DNA of 64,000 bases, taken from assembly GCF_014050145.1 (NCBI RefSeq), contig NZ_JACFYF010000010.1:62001-126000 (forward strand), given 5' to 3'. The translations under genes were made by a program, and so were the position numbers. Below are positions 18,427-26,025 of this stretch, piece after piece; position 1 is the first letter of the stretch; each line of letters starts with the position of its first letter. The stretch comes from Vibrio marinisediminis (GTDB lineage Bacteria; Pseudomonadota; Gammaproteobacteria; Enterobacterales; Vibrionaceae). The notes under the pieces are model-generated. The model made no database searches, was not told the origin of the DNA, and worked only from the letters and a program-made list of their open reading frames with translations.

Positions 18427-19556
18427 GCTAATACATTCTCCAATATGTTTTGATACATATCTGTCAGTTTTTCCAAATCAGCAATACTGACACATTCATT
18501 CACCTTATGAATGGTGGCATTGACCGGACCTAACTCAACCACTTGCCCACCCATTTTGGCGATAAAGCGCCCATCTGAAGTACCACCAGTCGTGAGTAGA
18601 TCTGGCGCTTTATGATTTACGTCAGAAACACCTTTAACCACCGCATCGAGTAGTGCACCTGCATCGGTTAAAAATGGCTGTCCACTCAATGTCCAGTTTA
18701 GATCGTAATCCAAACCGTGTGCATCCAGTGTTGAATGCACGCGACGCTTGATTTCGCTGTCGGTGAGCTCGGTGCTAAAACGGAAGTTAAATTGCACATC
18801 AAATTCGCCCGGGATCACATTGGATGCTCCAGTGCCAGCCGCAAGGTTAGGTATTTGAAAACTGGTTGGCGGGAAGTAATCGTTGCCGTTATCCCATTTT
18901 GTTGTGGCAAGCTCTGATAATGCCGGTAAAGCTTGGTGAACTGGGTTATTAGCAAGGTGAGGGTAGGCGACATGCCCTTGGGTTCCTTTAACGCGCAAAT
19001 CGCCAGTCATAGAGCCACGACGACCATTTTTAACCACATCACCCACGGCGTGCGTACTTGATGGTTCGCCTACAATACACATCTCAATGTTTTCATCTCG
19101 CGCCATCAACGTATCGACAACACGTGTCGTGCCGTTGATGAATGGACCTTCCTCATCTGAAGTGATCAAAAAGGCAAGTGACCCGTTGTGATCAGGATGT
19201 TCTGCGATAAAGCGCTCAACCGCGACAATCATACAAGCGAGTGAGCCTTTCATATCGGCAGCACCACGACCGTGTAAATAACCTTCAATCACAGTTGGTT
19301 CAAATGGCGCGGTATGCCATTGGTCAAGTGGACCTGCGGGTACAACATCAGTGTGACCAGCAAAAGCAAATAATGGCGCTTGGCTACCACGTCTTGCCCA
19401 AAAGTTCGTGGTGTCTTCAAACACCATCACTTCGATTTCGAAACCTAAGGCTTGTAGGCGTTCTATCATCAATTGTTGGCAACCCGCATCTTCAGGGGTT
19501 ACCGATTGACGACTAATAAGATCTTTTGCCAGAGCCAAAACAGGGCTGTCTGTCAT
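18423..19556 (-). CDS. dapE: Succinyl-diaminopimelate desuccinylase
   Basis: Hydrolyses N-succinyl-LL-diaminopimelate to LL-DAP and succinate, needed for lysine and peptidoglycan. The 377 residues are the M20 family size. Metal ligands are visible in [23 protein letters not shown] and the catalytic [12 protein letters not shown], with the C-terminal HKVNECVS histidine. The ATG at 19556 follows the ArsC-like gene by 17 bp, and the downstream M15 peptidase gene overlaps its stop. Gene order yffB-dapE matches E. coli. Confidence 0.97.
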   Translation of the reverse strand: MTDSPVLALAKDLISRQSVTPEDAGCQQLMIERLQALGFEIEVMVFEDTTNFWARRGSQAPLFAFAGHTDVVPAGPLDQWHTAPFEPTVIEGYLHGRGAADMKGSLACMIVAVERFIAEHPDHNGSLAFLITSDEEGPFINGTTRVVDTLMARDENIEMCIVGEPSSTHAVGDVVKNGRRGSMTGDLRVKGTQGHVAYPHLANNPVHQALPALSELATTKWDNGNDYFPPTSFQIPNLAAGTGASNVIPGEFDVQFNFRFSTELTDSEIKRRVHSTLDAHGLDYDLNWTLSGQPFLTDAGALLDAVVKGVSDVNHKAPDLLTTGGTSDGRFIAKMGGQVVELGPVNATIHKVNECVSIADLEKLTDMYQNILENVLA

Positions 19557-19573
19557 CCTTGAAATCCTTTTCG

Positions 19574-19921
19574 TTATGCAAAAATAGCGGCGTATTGCTC
19601 CGCTTTAAATCCAATATGGTATTGGTTATTCACCAATAAGATAGGGCGTTTAATCATTGCCGGTTGTTCTACCAGTAATGCTAATGCGCTTTGTTCGTTA
19701 AGGTTGTCTTTTTGTTCTTGGCTTAATTGACGGTAAGTCGTGCCACGCTTATTGAGTACGTTTTGCCACCCCAACGCTTGGCAAAATTCTGAAATCATTT
19801 CTGAATCAATACCTTGTTTTCGGTAGTCGTGAAATTCAAAGGGAATGCTTGCCGTTTCAAGCCATTTTTTTGCTTTTTTTATCGTGTCGCAATTTGCGAT
19901 ACCGTACATTTTGATTGTCAT
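19574..19921 (-). CDS. ArsC/Spx-family thioredoxin-fold reductase (YffB-like)
   Basis: 115-residue protein of the ArsC/Spx superfamily. The N-terminal motif [21 protein letters not shown] has one cysteine (Cys11) where arsenate reductase has its active Cys; RPILLV near the C-terminus matches the family RP motif. Physiological substrate unknown; glutathione-dependent reduction is the usual suggestion. First gene of the leftward operon with dapE, as yffB is in E. coli. Confidence 0.9.
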   Translation of the reverse strand: MTIKMYGIANCDTIKKAKKWLETASIPFEFHDYRKQGIDSEMISEFCQALGWQNVLNKRGTTYRQLSQEQKDNLNEQSALALLVEQPAMIKRPILLVNNQYHIGFKAEQYAAIFA

Positions 19922-20120
19922 GATGAACCTTTTGAAGTGACTTTTTTATTATTTTTGAATCCTATCAGGAACTTTGCAGTGAGACAAAAATGTGACGCAT
20001 ATATTTTGATGAGTAAAAAATACTCTCAAAAAGGGACTAGCAACGCGAGTTATTGATCAAACGCAACATATTGTTTGGCTAAACAGAAATAATGGCTGCT
20101 GAAGTTTATAGGAGGTATCA

Positions 20121-20408
20121 ATGGAACTGAGTCCTGTTTTTGCAAGGCGTTTGTATTTGGCTCTTCTTGTTGAAAGTTTAGAGCGTCCAAATGTTCCTAA
20201 ATTAATTGAGCAAACTGGCTGGCCACGTCGAACTATTCAAGACGTGATCAAAGCGCTGCCTGGCATCGGAATTGAGCTTGCATTTGTACAAGATGGTAGA
20301 CGCCATAATGATGGTTATTATCAGCTTTCAGATTGGGGTCCATTCGATAGCCAATGGGTAAGTGAACGAGAATCAGATATTGCTTCCAGTCTAGGCTTTA
20401 GAGCTTAG
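20121..20408 (+). CDS. Small winged-helix DNA-binding protein
   Basis: 95-residue protein. A helix-turn-helix pattern is visible in LYLALLVESLERPNVPKLIEQTGWPRRTIQDVIKALPGIGIELAFVQDGRRHNDGYYQL, where the arginine-rich RRTIQDVIKAL reads as the recognition helix and the G-rich turn as the wing. It has a near-perfect Shine-Dalgarno (AGGAGGTATCA before ATG). It stands alone between two leftward operons. Targets unknown; I recognise no named homologue with confidence. Confidence 0.75.
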   Translation: MELSPVFARRLYLALLVESLERPNVPKLIEQTGWPRRTIQDVIKALPGIGIELAFVQDGRRHNDGYYQLSDWGPFDSQWVSERESDIASSLGFRA

Positions 20409-20416
20409 CTGTGTCT

Positions 20417-20761
20417 TCATCCACACTTATATGCATTCCCTACCACGGTAAATGAGGTGGTAAAATCCTGTGGAGCTATCATATATACGGTATTCGCGCC
20501 AAGTTTCTTGGCGCGATTTTTTATGTCGTTCAGTGAGCCTTGCACCATCGCGTCATTGTTAAAAAACAGGTAAGAGTACCAATGTCCCTCGGTGCCAGTG
20601 ACCTCTCCTAACCAATCGCATTCATCGGCATTGAATCCGCTATCCATTCTCACGTGCACATCGGCTGCCGACGTTTCTAGCGTCGTGAAAGGTGCGCTGC
20701 AGCCAGATAACAATACCCCAGTTAGAACTAATAAGACCGTGTTACGCAAACTGTGTGACAT
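20417..20761 (-). CDS. DUF4156 lipoprotein
   Basis: 114-residue predicted lipoprotein. A signal peptide with lipobox LLSGC (MSHSLRNTVLLVLTGVLLSGCSAPF) precedes a DUF4156-type domain (VTGTEGHWYSYLFFNNDAMVQGSLNDIKNRAKKLGANTVYM). The ATG is at 20759-20761; the reading frame is open further upstream but that part is basic, overlaps DUF2956 and lacks a family match. The first 20 bp overlap the DUF2956 gene end, so the pair is coupled. The opposite strand carries a terminator-like hairpin inside this gene (20495-20522). Confidence 0.85.
   Translation of the reverse strand: MSHSLRNTVLLVLTGVLLSGCSAPFTTLETSAADVHVRMDSGFNADECDWLGEVTGTEGHWYSYLFFNNDAMVQGSLNDIKNRAKKLGANTVYMIAPQDFTTSFTVVGNAYKCG
20495..20522 (+). 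terminator. Forward-strand terminator inside the antisense DUF4156 gene
   Basis: CGCGCCAAG (20495-20503), loop TTT, CTTGGCGCG (20507-20515), A, then T6. A 9-bp GC-rich stem plus U-tract is a textbook intrinsic terminator on the forward strand. It would end the small HTH gene transcript 87 bp after its stop while coding for NRAKKLGA on the other strand. Confidence 0.7.
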
Positions 20762-21089
20762 AAGTAATAAATCCAATCCAACTGATGATGAGTAAAGACC
20801 ATGGAAGTATAGCGTTTTTCGCTCGTGTTGTAGTTTTGGCAACCTGCGGCTGCTCGACTTCGTGAGCGCTCTCTTGTTCTTCACGCTTAGCTTTGATGGT
20901 TTTCTTTTTGGCTTTATCGGCTTGGCGAGCTTTTTCTTTTTGTTGTTTCTTGTAAAGGGCGATGCCTTTTTCAATACCTTGCGCGATAAGTTTTGTTTGC
21001 TCTTTAGATTGCCCTTGCTTTTGAGTTGCCTTGGCAATGCTTGCCGCTTCTTGCTGTGTTTGCTGAGATGGGATAACTTTGTTTTTCAT
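20742..21089 (-). CDS. DUF2956 protein
   Basis: 115-residue protein: a very basic, Gln/Lys-rich helical N-terminal part (QTQQEAASIAKATQKQGQSKEQTKLIAQGIEKGIALYKKQQKEKAR) with a likely coiled coil, then one C-terminal membrane helix (AILPWSLLIISWIGFITYV). The layout suggests a tail-anchored inner-membrane protein with a nucleic-acid- or lipid-contacting cytoplasmic part, but function is unknown. Its last 20 bp overlap the DUF4156 lipoprotein start. Confidence 0.85.
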   Translation of the reverse strand: MKNKVIPSQQTQQEAASIAKATQKQGQSKEQTKLIAQGIEKGIALYKKQQKEKARQADKAKKKTIKAKREEQESAHEVEQPQVAKTTTRAKNAILPWSLLIISWIGFITYVTQFA

Positions 21090-21180
21090 CGTTTTATATG
21101 TACTGCTGGATCAAAGATACTCTTATCCTATCACGATATAATCGCTTTTAGATTACGCAATCCGTTAAGAGGCTTATTTG

Positions 21181-21720
21181 ATGAAGAAAGTACTTATCAC
21201 CAGTATGTTGCTCTCTATACCTGCGTTTTTTGTATTGCGTGGCTCCCCGCCAACGCCCGATGTGTTAAAGCAAGAAGTGTTTACTCACCAACAACAAATG
21301 TCTGATATTCAAGCCGCGTTACAACAAGACCCAAATCAAGCCGATTTGTGGTTTCAGTTGGGGCATGGATACTTGAATCAGCAAGAATTCCAATCAGCAC
21401 TGATCTGTTTTGATTATGCGGTTCGGTTAAATGATGAGCCGAGTGCCAGCCAGATAGCCGCAAAAGCGACGGCAATCTACTATATCGAAAAGCAGCGTAT
21501 TACAGAGGAAGTAAAAGGTTTGCTTGAGCAGGCTCTTGAGCTTGAACCGGACAATATGACAGCGTTGACGCTAATGGCTAGTGATCACTTTATTAGCCTT
21601 CGTTACTCACAAGCGGTGGCATTGTGGACTCAGTTACTCGAGTCTCAAAATCCTGATTTAGATCGAGTCTCCATTATTCAAGCGCTCAATCAAGCAAAGC
21701 AGATGCAAGCTTCACAGTAG
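21181..21720 (+). CDS. nrfG: TPR protein of the cytochrome c nitrite reductase system (NrfG-like)
   Basis: 179-residue protein: an N-terminal membrane anchor or signal (KKVLITSMLLSIPAFFVL) followed by tetratricopeptide repeats (QADLWFQLGHGYLNQQEFQSALICFDYAVRLN; LEQALELEPDNMTALTLMASDHFISLRYSQAVALWTQLLES). NrfG, like the C-terminal part of CcmI, presents the apocytochrome C-terminus to the NrfE-NrfF heme lyase that attaches heme at the unusual CxxCK site of NrfA. Its position beside nrfA supports the call, though it is detached from nrfEF. I use the ATG at 21181; a TTG one codon earlier is possible. Confidence 0.75.
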   Translation: MKKVLITSMLLSIPAFFVLRGSPPTPDVLKQEVFTHQQQMSDIQAALQQDPNQADLWFQLGHGYLNQQEFQSALICFDYAVRLNDEPSASQIAAKATAIYYIEKQRITEEVKGLLEQALELEPDNMTALTLMASDHFISLRYSQAVALWTQLLESQNPDLDRVSIIQALNQAKQMQASQ

Positions 21721-21773
21721 TGTTTACCCAAATACCCTCAAGCAGCTTAGTTTAGTGATACACATGATAGAAC

Positions 21774-21805
21774 CAAAAAAAGAAGCCAGCTTAATCGCTG
21801 GCTTC
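21774..21805 (-). terminator. Terminator after nrfA (reverse strand)
   Basis: Reverse-strand stem GAAGCCAGC (21805-21797), loop GATTAA, GCTGGCTTC (21790-21782), then T7. It lies between the converging nrfG and nrfA and may also slow transcription from nrfG. Confidence 0.88.
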
Positions 21806-21839
21806 ATCGTTTTGTTTCTTACTTAGCTGTGTTTTCTAC

Positions 21840-21873
21840 TTAAATCTGTTTCTTACTTAAATCTGTTTCTTAC
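21840..21873. repeat. Tandem 17-bp duplication next to the nrfA stop
   Basis: TTAAATCTGTTTCTTAC occurs twice in tandem (21840-21856, 21857-21873). A degenerate third copy lies just before it (TTTCTTACTTAGCTGTG region). It abuts the nrfA stop codon (21874-21876) and lies in the 3' UTR. Confidence 0.9.
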
Positions 21874-23301
21874 TTAATATTGTGCTTCACGTTGCTCTGC
21901 TTTTTTATTCCATTCAGGAACAACGGTTTCTAAGAAGTGTTTTTTCTCAGCATTCATGGTTTCCATATCCATGCCTAATGCTTGTTGTGCTTTTGCTTTC
22001 GTTGAGATGTCAGGCAGTTTCACTGGGTCGGTGATGCCTTTTTTCGCAAGTAAGCGGATCAACTTAGTACGTGCATCAGCTGCTCTATCAACAGAAGTAC
22101 CGAGTACCTCTAGTGCCACTTCTGGTGCATGCATATGGACACCATGTGAAGCGATAGCGTAATCCCAGCGCCACTGTGCATGGCGGATATCTTGTAGAAT
22201 GTCAGCCATCTCTTCTTCTGTCGCACCCGCGTCCCATGCTGCGCCTGCTTCAAAGTGAGCTGCAACGATTTGCTTCTCAGCCGTAAGCTTCATGTTCAGT
22301 ACTTGTGCTTTACGAGTGTTAACGATTTCAAGCATCTGGTCTTTAGTCTGAGTATGACAATTTGCACAGGTATCTTCAAAGCGGTCAAATGGGTTACCCA
22401 CTTTGTGATCGGTATAAACCGTGCCATCTTCTTTGGTTACTTTTGGCATGTGGCAATCAACACAGACGACTTTGTTTTTACCATGGATACCGTCACGCCA
22501 AGTTTCATAGCCTGGGTGTTGTGCTTTTAGCATAGGGGCTTTAGAGACTTTGTGAGTCCAATCTTTAAACCCAAGCGCATCGTAGTATTTCTCCATGTCT
22601 TCTACCGTTGTGCCCATATCCCATGGGAACTTCACTGATTTGTTCTCTCCTGTGAAGTAGTACTCAACGTGACATTGTCCACATACCGAAGCTTGTTGGT
22701 CTAAGCGAGACTGTTTTTCAAATGGTTTATCGATCGCTTTGAATGCTCTATCAACGTAAGGCTTGGCTAATGCTAAGGCTGGTTCACCATTTTTGAATTC
22801 GTCACTACGGGTGTCGTGGCAGTCTGCACAGCCAATCGGATTGACGATTTGATCACCTAAACGCGCCCATTTACCAGAGAAATAGCCATCTTCGCCTCGT
22901 TCATCGATTGTGCGACCAACATCAGGGCTTTTACAGCTCCAACAGGCCATAGGCATAGGACCGGAATTTTCGTCGGTTGGTGCCCCAGTACGCAAGGTTT
23001 GGCGCACATCGTCAATGGCGTAAAAGTGCCCACGGGCTTTATTGTAATCTTTGGCAAAGCCATAGCCTGCCCAAAGAATGACCATATTAGGATCGTCAGC
23101 CAGTGCATCATCTAAGCTGTTGCTTTCAGACGTGGCTTTCCAAGAATGATACTGGTCGGGGTGTTGTTGCTCGTAAGCGTCGTTACGAGGATCGATTAAG
23201 TCTTTATTTTCAGGTGCAGCAACGCTGGTGGCACTTATAACGGTACTTGCCACTATCGCTAATGCTGCAGCGGATGATTTTATCCAGTGCATTTTATTCA
23301 C
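21874..23301 (-). CDS. nrfA: Cytochrome c nitrite reductase (ammonia-forming), catalytic subunit NrfA
   Basis: Periplasmic pentaheme enzyme reducing nitrite to ammonium with six electrons. From the GTG at 23301 (GGAG 8 bp upstream) it has 475 residues; E. coli NrfA has 478. A signal peptide ([19 protein letters not shown]) is followed by the diagnostic active-site heme motif CWSCK and four CxxCH motifs (CADCH, CGQCH, CVDCH, CANCH), and the conserved [12 protein letters not shown]. Electrons come from NrfB/NrfCD coded divergently. An upstream in-frame ATG (23358) lacks a Shine-Dalgarno and would spoil the signal peptide. Confidence 0.97.
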   Translation of the reverse strand: MNKMHWIKSSAAALAIVASTVISATSVAAPENKDLIDPRNDAYEQQHPDQYHSWKATSESNSLDDALADDPNMVILWAGYGFAKDYNKARGHFYAIDDVRQTLRTGAPTDENSGPMPMACWSCKSPDVGRTIDERGEDGYFSGKWARLGDQIVNPIGCADCHDTRSDEFKNGEPALALAKPYVDRAFKAIDKPFEKQSRLDQQASVCGQCHVEYYFTGENKSVKFPWDMGTTVEDMEKYYDALGFKDWTHKVSKAPMLKAQHPGYETWRDGIHGKNKVVCVDCHMPKVTKEDGTVYTDHKVGNPFDRFEDTCANCHTQTKDQMLEIVNTRKAQVLNMKLTAEKQIVAAHFEAGAAWDAGATEEEMADILQDIRHAQWRWDYAIASHGVHMHAPEVALEVLGTSVDRAADARTKLIRLLAKKGITDPVKLPDISTKAKAQQALGMDMETMNAEKKHFLETVVPEWNKKAEQREAQY

Positions 23302-23430
23302 AGTGCTATCTCCATATTCTGTTTTTATTAGCAGCGTTGTGTTCTGACTATATTCCAAACTAAGAATCGGAGTTGCTGATACACATTGTAATAAACTGTA
23401 AACGTTTGTTTATTACCCATTCTAATTTGA

Positions 23431-23444
23431 TTGTTTAAGATCAA
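23431..23444. promoter_or_regulatory. FNR-like box upstream of nrfA
   Basis: TTGTT-TAAG-ATCAA matches the FNR consensus TTGAT-N4-ATCAA with one mismatch. It lies 130 bp before the nrfA start codon and 333 bp before nrfB. FNR activation of nrf operons under anaerobiosis is established in enterobacteria; use of this site is inferred. Confidence 0.6.
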
Positions 23445-23514
23445 TTTTTATAGGTGATCAGCGTCATAAATAATAGGGTATACCCCCAAAGGGTTAGGCT
23501 GTTGGTGCGGGTTT

Positions 23515-23533
23515 GATAATGTGATTTATTATC
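23515..23533. promoter_or_regulatory. Fur-like box in the nrfA-nrfB region
   Basis: GATAATGTGATTTATTATC matches 15 of 19 positions of the Fur consensus GATAATGATAATCATTATC and has 7-bp perfect arms (TGATAAT/ATTATCA, 23514-23534). Iron control of a ten-heme electron chain is plausible. It is a sequence match only. Confidence 0.5.
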
Positions 23534-23776
23534 ATTAAGTGGCTGATTTTACGGGATTACAGTCAGTTGGTGATGGTGATCTAGTTTTGAAGATGAGGAG
23601 GTGTTGCTGAAAAAATAAGCGAGTAAACTAATTAATAGCGTTGTGGCTTTTCCAAAATAAGAATTGATTTCATTTGACACGTTAAATAGGTGTCGAAGGA
23701 TTTTAATTTTTAATCCATTTTAATTTCGCTTTGGTTGTATTAAGTGGAAAAAGAATGGTAACGAGGAAAGAATAAT

Positions 23777-24364
23777 ATGGGCAATATCAAGTTGGCCATA
23801 GTCATGATGCTGAAGTTTATCCTTTCATCATGCCTCTATGGTTATTCTCTTCATGCCGTTGCCGATACGTCAGCAATTGAGGCAAGCCCTCAAACTACAC
23901 GACATGAAGTCACCCTTACTCGTGATAAAGACTACAAGTGTATTCAATGTCACAAGGACTCCAAAGAAACGCTATTAGGCTCTCATGGCGAGGAAGCGCA
24001 TAAGTCGTTAGGACGCGATGTTAATTGTGTTGATTGCCATGTCAGTATTGGTCCTGATCACCGTGAAGGTGCCCCACAGGTCACTAAGTTTAGCAGTGCT
24101 CAATCTCAGGCTGGTCACGAAAAAGTGCAGCTCGATCCAGAGGCAATTCTTAAAGCAAACAGTCAATGTACCGATTGCCACCAACCACCAGAGTTGCGTG
24201 AATATAGCTGGACACATGATGTGCATGCTAAGAATTTGACCTGCTCAAATTGTCACGATGTCCACGCAAGTGATGCCAAGGTATTGGGGCTGGAACGCAA
24301 AGGGCGCATCAAATTGTGTGTCGACTGCCACTCTGATATGACTCAGTTGAAGGAGGAGAAGTAG
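23777..24364 (+). CDS. nrfB: Cytochrome c nitrite reductase pentaheme subunit NrfB
   Basis: Periplasmic pentaheme electron carrier that feeds NrfA. The 195 residues have an N-terminal signal peptide (about 1-30) and five CxxCH motifs: CIQCH, CVDCH, CTDCH, CSNCH, CVDCH, as in E. coli NrfB. The start ATG is preceded by GAGGAAAG. It opens the rightward nrf operon; nrfC begins 1 bp after the stop. Confidence 0.95.
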   Translation: MGNIKLAIVMMLKFILSSCLYGYSLHAVADTSAIEASPQTTRHEVTLTRDKDYKCIQCHKDSKETLLGSHGEEAHKSLGRDVNCVDCHVSIGPDHREGAPQVTKFSSAQSQAGHEKVQLDPEAILKANSQCTDCHQPPELREYSWTHDVHAKNLTCSNCHDVHASDAKVLGLERKGRIKLCVDCHSDMTQLKEEK

Positions 24365-24365
24365 T

Positions 24366-25052
24366 ATGAAATGTTCTAGACGAAACTTCTTAACAGGTAC
24401 TGGGGCAGTCATTTTTACAACTGGCGGTGTAGGTTTATCGGTGTTGAGCACTCAGACTGTTGCTGCTGATGAGGCGTCACCTGCAAAACGCTATGGGATG
24501 GTCCATGATGAAACGGCATGTATCGGCTGTACAGCGTGTACCGATGCGTGTCGTGACGTAAATAACGTTCCAGAAGGCGTGTCGCGCTTAGAGATCCTCC
24601 GTAGCGATCCTCAGGGTGAATACCCAGATGTGACTTATCGATTTACTCGAAAGTCATGTCAGCATTGTGAAAACCCACCATGTGTCTACGTTTGTCCAAC
24701 GGGGGCTGCTTATAAAGATGAGCAAACCGGCATTATCGATGTGCATAAAGAGAAATGTGTCGGCTGTGGTTATTGCTTAGCGGCATGCCCATATCAAGTG
24801 CGTTTCTTTAATCCAGACGATCACTCTGCGGATAAATGTAACTTCTGTCGAGATACAAATCTGGCGGAAGGAAAGCAACCGGCTTGTGTTGAATCGTGCC
24901 CGACCAAAGCGCTTACCTTTGGTGATTTGAATGATCCAAGCAGTGATGTTAACCAAGTGATTGAGAACAAAGTGGTATATCGCGACAAAGTACAGTTAGG
25001 AACCAAACCTAAGTTGTACAAAGTGCCTCATCAAAAAGGGGAGATATCATAA
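24366..25052 (+). CDS. nrfC: 4Fe-4S ferredoxin subunit NrfC
   Basis: Periplasmic iron-sulfur protein passing electrons from membrane NrfD to NrfB. 228 residues with a Tat signal (CSRRNFLTGTGAVIF, twin Arg at 5-6) and cysteine groups for four [4Fe-4S] clusters: CIGCTACTDAC, CQHCENPPCVYVCP, CVGCGYCLAACP and CNFCRD...PACVESCP. The stop overlaps the nrfD start (TAATG). Co-location with NrfB and NrfD separates it from generic DmsB/PsrB-type homologues. Confidence 0.95.
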   Translation: MKCSRRNFLTGTGAVIFTTGGVGLSVLSTQTVAADEASPAKRYGMVHDETACIGCTACTDACRDVNNVPEGVSRLEILRSDPQGEYPDVTYRFTRKSCQHCENPPCVYVCPTGAAYKDEQTGIIDVHKEKCVGCGYCLAACPYQVRFFNPDDHSADKCNFCRDTNLAEGKQPACVESCPTKALTFGDLNDPSSDVNQVIENKVVYRDKVQLGTKPKLYKVPHQKGEIS

Positions 25053-26023
25053 TGAGTGGATTTGAGAGTGCGTTTCAATTTGATTCTCTGGTTTGGGACT
25101 GGATCATTGCGGTTTATCTCTTTTTAGCAGGTATGTCAGCCGGTGCGGTGATGATTGCGCTGTATCTTAAGCGCCGTGTCATTGAAGGGGATCCTGCGAA
25201 TAACGGTATCATGAAGGCGATGGCATGGCTTGCGCCATTTGGCATCATATCGGGTCTGACGATTCTTATCTTCCACCTCACTAAACCTTTGTCTTTTTGG
25301 AAGATCATGATTTTCTTCAACCCAACCTCCGTGATGTCGATGGGTGTGATTCTCTTCCAAGTCTATATGGTGGTGCTGTTTATTTGGATTGGAATGATCT
25401 TTAGAGCGCCGATCATGAACTGGTTTGATGGCAAACTACCGGATGGGTTACTCAATTGGGCTGATGGTCTGTTGATAAAGCTGAAAAATAGTAGCAATGC
25501 AATTGAGCTATTTCTTGGTTTCCTTGCCATTATCTTGGCTGCCTATACTGGCTTTTTGTTATCGGCATTGAAAACTTACCCAATGCTCAACAATCCAGTT
25601 CTACCTATTTTGTTCCTTTTCTCAAGTATTTCTTCTGGAGTCGCCGCTTGTTTAATGTTTGGTGTTTTGGTGTTTAAAGAGCCAGCGTCAAGCCCGAGTG
25701 TGTCTTGGGTTCACTACATTGAGCGCCCGGTGGTGATGTTTGAATTGTTTGTGCTAGTGACTTTTTTTACTGGCTTGATCTTCAGTGGTGGTCAAAATGA
25801 AGTGGCGGCTTGGAATGCCATTGGTGGTGGTTTTTGGTCAAACTGGTTCTGGTTTGGTGTGGTACTGATAGGGATGGTTTTACCTTTGGTTCTCAACAGC
25901 ATCACATCAAAACAAACTCGCCATAGTGGAGGATACATTTTTGTTGTAACGTTATTGAGTTTGGTTGGCGTACTCATGTTACGTACCTTTATCCTCTACG
26001 CAGGTCAGATGACGGTGGTATAA
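25052..26023 (+). CDS. nrfD: Quinol-oxidising membrane subunit NrfD
   Basis: Polytopic inner-membrane protein that oxidises menaquinol and donates electrons to NrfC. The 323 residues have about eight hydrophobic helices and the NrfD/PsrC family start (WDWIIAVYLFLAGMSAGAVMIALYLKRR). The ATG overlaps the nrfC stop by one base and the nrfE start is 2 bp after its stop. Confidence 0.95.
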   Translation: MSGFESAFQFDSLVWDWIIAVYLFLAGMSAGAVMIALYLKRRVIEGDPANNGIMKAMAWLAPFGIISGLTILIFHLTKPLSFWKIMIFFNPTSVMSMGVILFQVYMVVLFIWIGMIFRAPIMNWFDGKLPDGLLNWADGLLIKLKNSSNAIELFLGFLAIILAAYTGFLLSALKTYPMLNNPVLPILFLFSSISSGVAACLMFGVLVFKEPASSPSVSWVHYIERPVVMFELFVLVTFFTGLIFSGGQNEVAAWNAIGGGFWSNWFWFGVVLIGMVLPLVLNSITSKQTRHSGGYIFVVTLLSLVGVLMLRTFILYAGQMTVV

Positions 26024-26025
26024 CA

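Larger units (their letters stand above)
23302..23776. other. 475-bp divergent control region between nrfA and nrfB
   Basis: AT-rich non-coding stretch serving leftward nrfA and rightward nrfBCDE. It holds an FNR-like box (23431-23444), a perfect palindrome GGGTATACCC (23476-23485), a Fur-like 19-mer (23515-23533) and a TTGACA hexamer (23674-23679) inside an imperfect dyad TTGACAC..GTGTCGAA. A TACCCAT heptamer (23414-23420) fits the NarL/NarP monomer consensus, but I found no paired 7-2-7 site. No open reading frame there looks real. Confidence 0.7.

Noticed and set aside
20762-21037. N-terminal extension of the DUF4156 lipoprotein frame
   Set aside because: The frame is open but the added residues are a Lys/Arg-rich shadow of the overlapping DUF2956 gene; the lipobox signal peptide requires the start at 20761.
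23674-23707. TTGACA at 23674 as a full sigma-70 promoter for nrfB
   Set aside because: No acceptable -10 hexamer at 16-18 bp; listed only as an element of the intergenic region.
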